NCBI GenBank assembly: GCA_019322475.1
Contig: JAHWIN010000066.1
Coordinates: forward strand, 1-14,832
Reading direction: 5' to 3'
Length of the DNA stretch: 14,832 nucleotides
Origin: Candidatus Woesearchaeota archaeon
GTDB taxonomy: Archaea > Nanobdellota > Nanobdellia > Woesearchaeales > JACPBV01
Numbering within the stretch: the first letter of the stretch is position 1; the number at the start of each line of letters is the position of its first letter. The notes under the pieces are model-generated. The model ran no database searches. It saw nothing but the letters and a program-made list of their open reading frames with translations, and was not told the DNA's origin. Positions 14,634 through 14,832 of this stretch are shown in pieces. The translations under genes were made by a program, and so were the position numbers.

Positions 14634-14707
14634 GATAGTATATTGATTGTCACTACTTCTAAGGAATCATAAAATCAAAAGATTTAAATACTATCAAATT
14701 CCAAAAA
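14634..14707. terminator. Inverted repeat and T-run between convergent genes, probable terminators
   Basis: GATAGTAT (14634-14641) and ATACTATC (14688-14695) form an 8-bp inverted repeat starting three bases after rnfB. An inner pair TTGATT (14643-14648) and AATCAA (14673-14678) lies within it. For the convergent minus-strand gene, TTTTT (14707-14703) follows its stop within three bases, a typical archaeal U-tract. The gap also contains TTTAAATA, which could be a chance TATA-like string. No gene is seen in 14632-14709. Confidence 0.4.
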
Positions 14708-14709
14708 CC

Positions 14710-14832
14710 CTACTGAAAATAAGGCAGCAAAGAAAGCTTGGCGTCTGTCGTGACGTTCATGTTCAGCCTTATAAGCCCTGCTTCGTCTCCCGGGGTAGGA
14801 AGATGTGTTATGTGCATCTCGCAGTTTTTCAG
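14710..14832 (-). CDS. C-terminal end of an unidentified protein, DUF1846-like
   Basis: The minus strand from the window edge is open for 40 codons down to a TAG at 14712-14710. The readable peptide includes LKNCEMHITHLPTPGDEAGL followed by IRLNMNVTTDAKLSLLPYFQ. From memory the LK-x-CE-x-H-x-T...DE-x-GL-x-x-L-x-x-N-x-T pattern resembles the C-terminus of DUF1846 (UPF0371) proteins, cytosolic proteins of about 500 aa with unproven function. The match is weak because only 40 residues are visible. Codon choice (AGG, ATA, CTT) is like that of neighbouring genes and a T-run follows the stop, so it is a real gene end and not a chance frame. It converges on rnfB. Confidence 0.55.
   Translation of the reverse strand: MKNCEMHITHLPTPGDEAGLIRLNMNVTTDAKLSLLPYFQ

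Noticed and set aside
1..14832. Search for CRISPR repeats, insertion sequences, integrase genes or attachment sites
   Set aside because: No regularly spaced repeats, transposase-like frames or terminal inverted repeats with target duplications were found by eye.

Overview
The window reads as chromosome of an archaeon, most likely a DPANN-type lineage such as Woesearchaeota (inference). Seen directly: TATA/BRE-like boxes about 26-30 bases before several start codons (leaderless genes), GGAG/GGTG ribosome binding sites before genes inside operons, heavy use of AGG (Arg) and ATA (Ile) codons, and an archaeal-looking winged-helix regulator. Base and codon use look even across the window, and no insertion sequence, CRISPR array, tRNA, rRNA or integrase was found.

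Layout. (1) 61-1995, minus strand: a groES-groEL operon (bacterial-type group I chaperonin) ending in a hairpin terminator. (2) 2207-2614, plus: a small winged-helix regulator diverging from groES. (3) 2682-7070, plus: a tightly packed four-gene operon of MoxR-type AAA ATPase, DUF58 protein, membrane VWA (BatA-like) protein, and a secreted/membrane BatD-like protein with a Q-rich linker and a duplicated domain. (4) 7071-7326: a structured, gene-free leader. (5) 7327-8580, plus: a DRE-TIM synthase that looks like Re-citrate/homocitrate synthase. (6) 8596-9585, minus: an ApbE-type flavin transferase lipoprotein. (7) 9653-14631, plus: a complete rnfCDGEAB operon, the ion-pumping ferredoxin:NAD+ oxidoreductase. 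(8) 14710-14832, minus: the C-terminal end of a further gene.

How they work together. ApbE would attach FMN to the conserved Thr of RnfG and RnfD, and the two units are driven by back-to-back promoters. Rnf would couple reduced ferredoxin and NAD+ to an ion gradient, and the citrate-type synthase would open a route to 2-oxoglutarate and glutamate; together they suggest a more capable anaerobic metabolism than the most reduced DPANN archaea have. MoxR/DUF58/VWA/BatD-like operons are generally linked to maturation or stress protection of envelope proteins. A shared TAAGCAT element occurs in the groES, regulator and moxR upstream regions, so the chaperonin and MoxR units may belong to one stress regulon controlled by the neighbouring regulator. 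This last link is a hypothesis.
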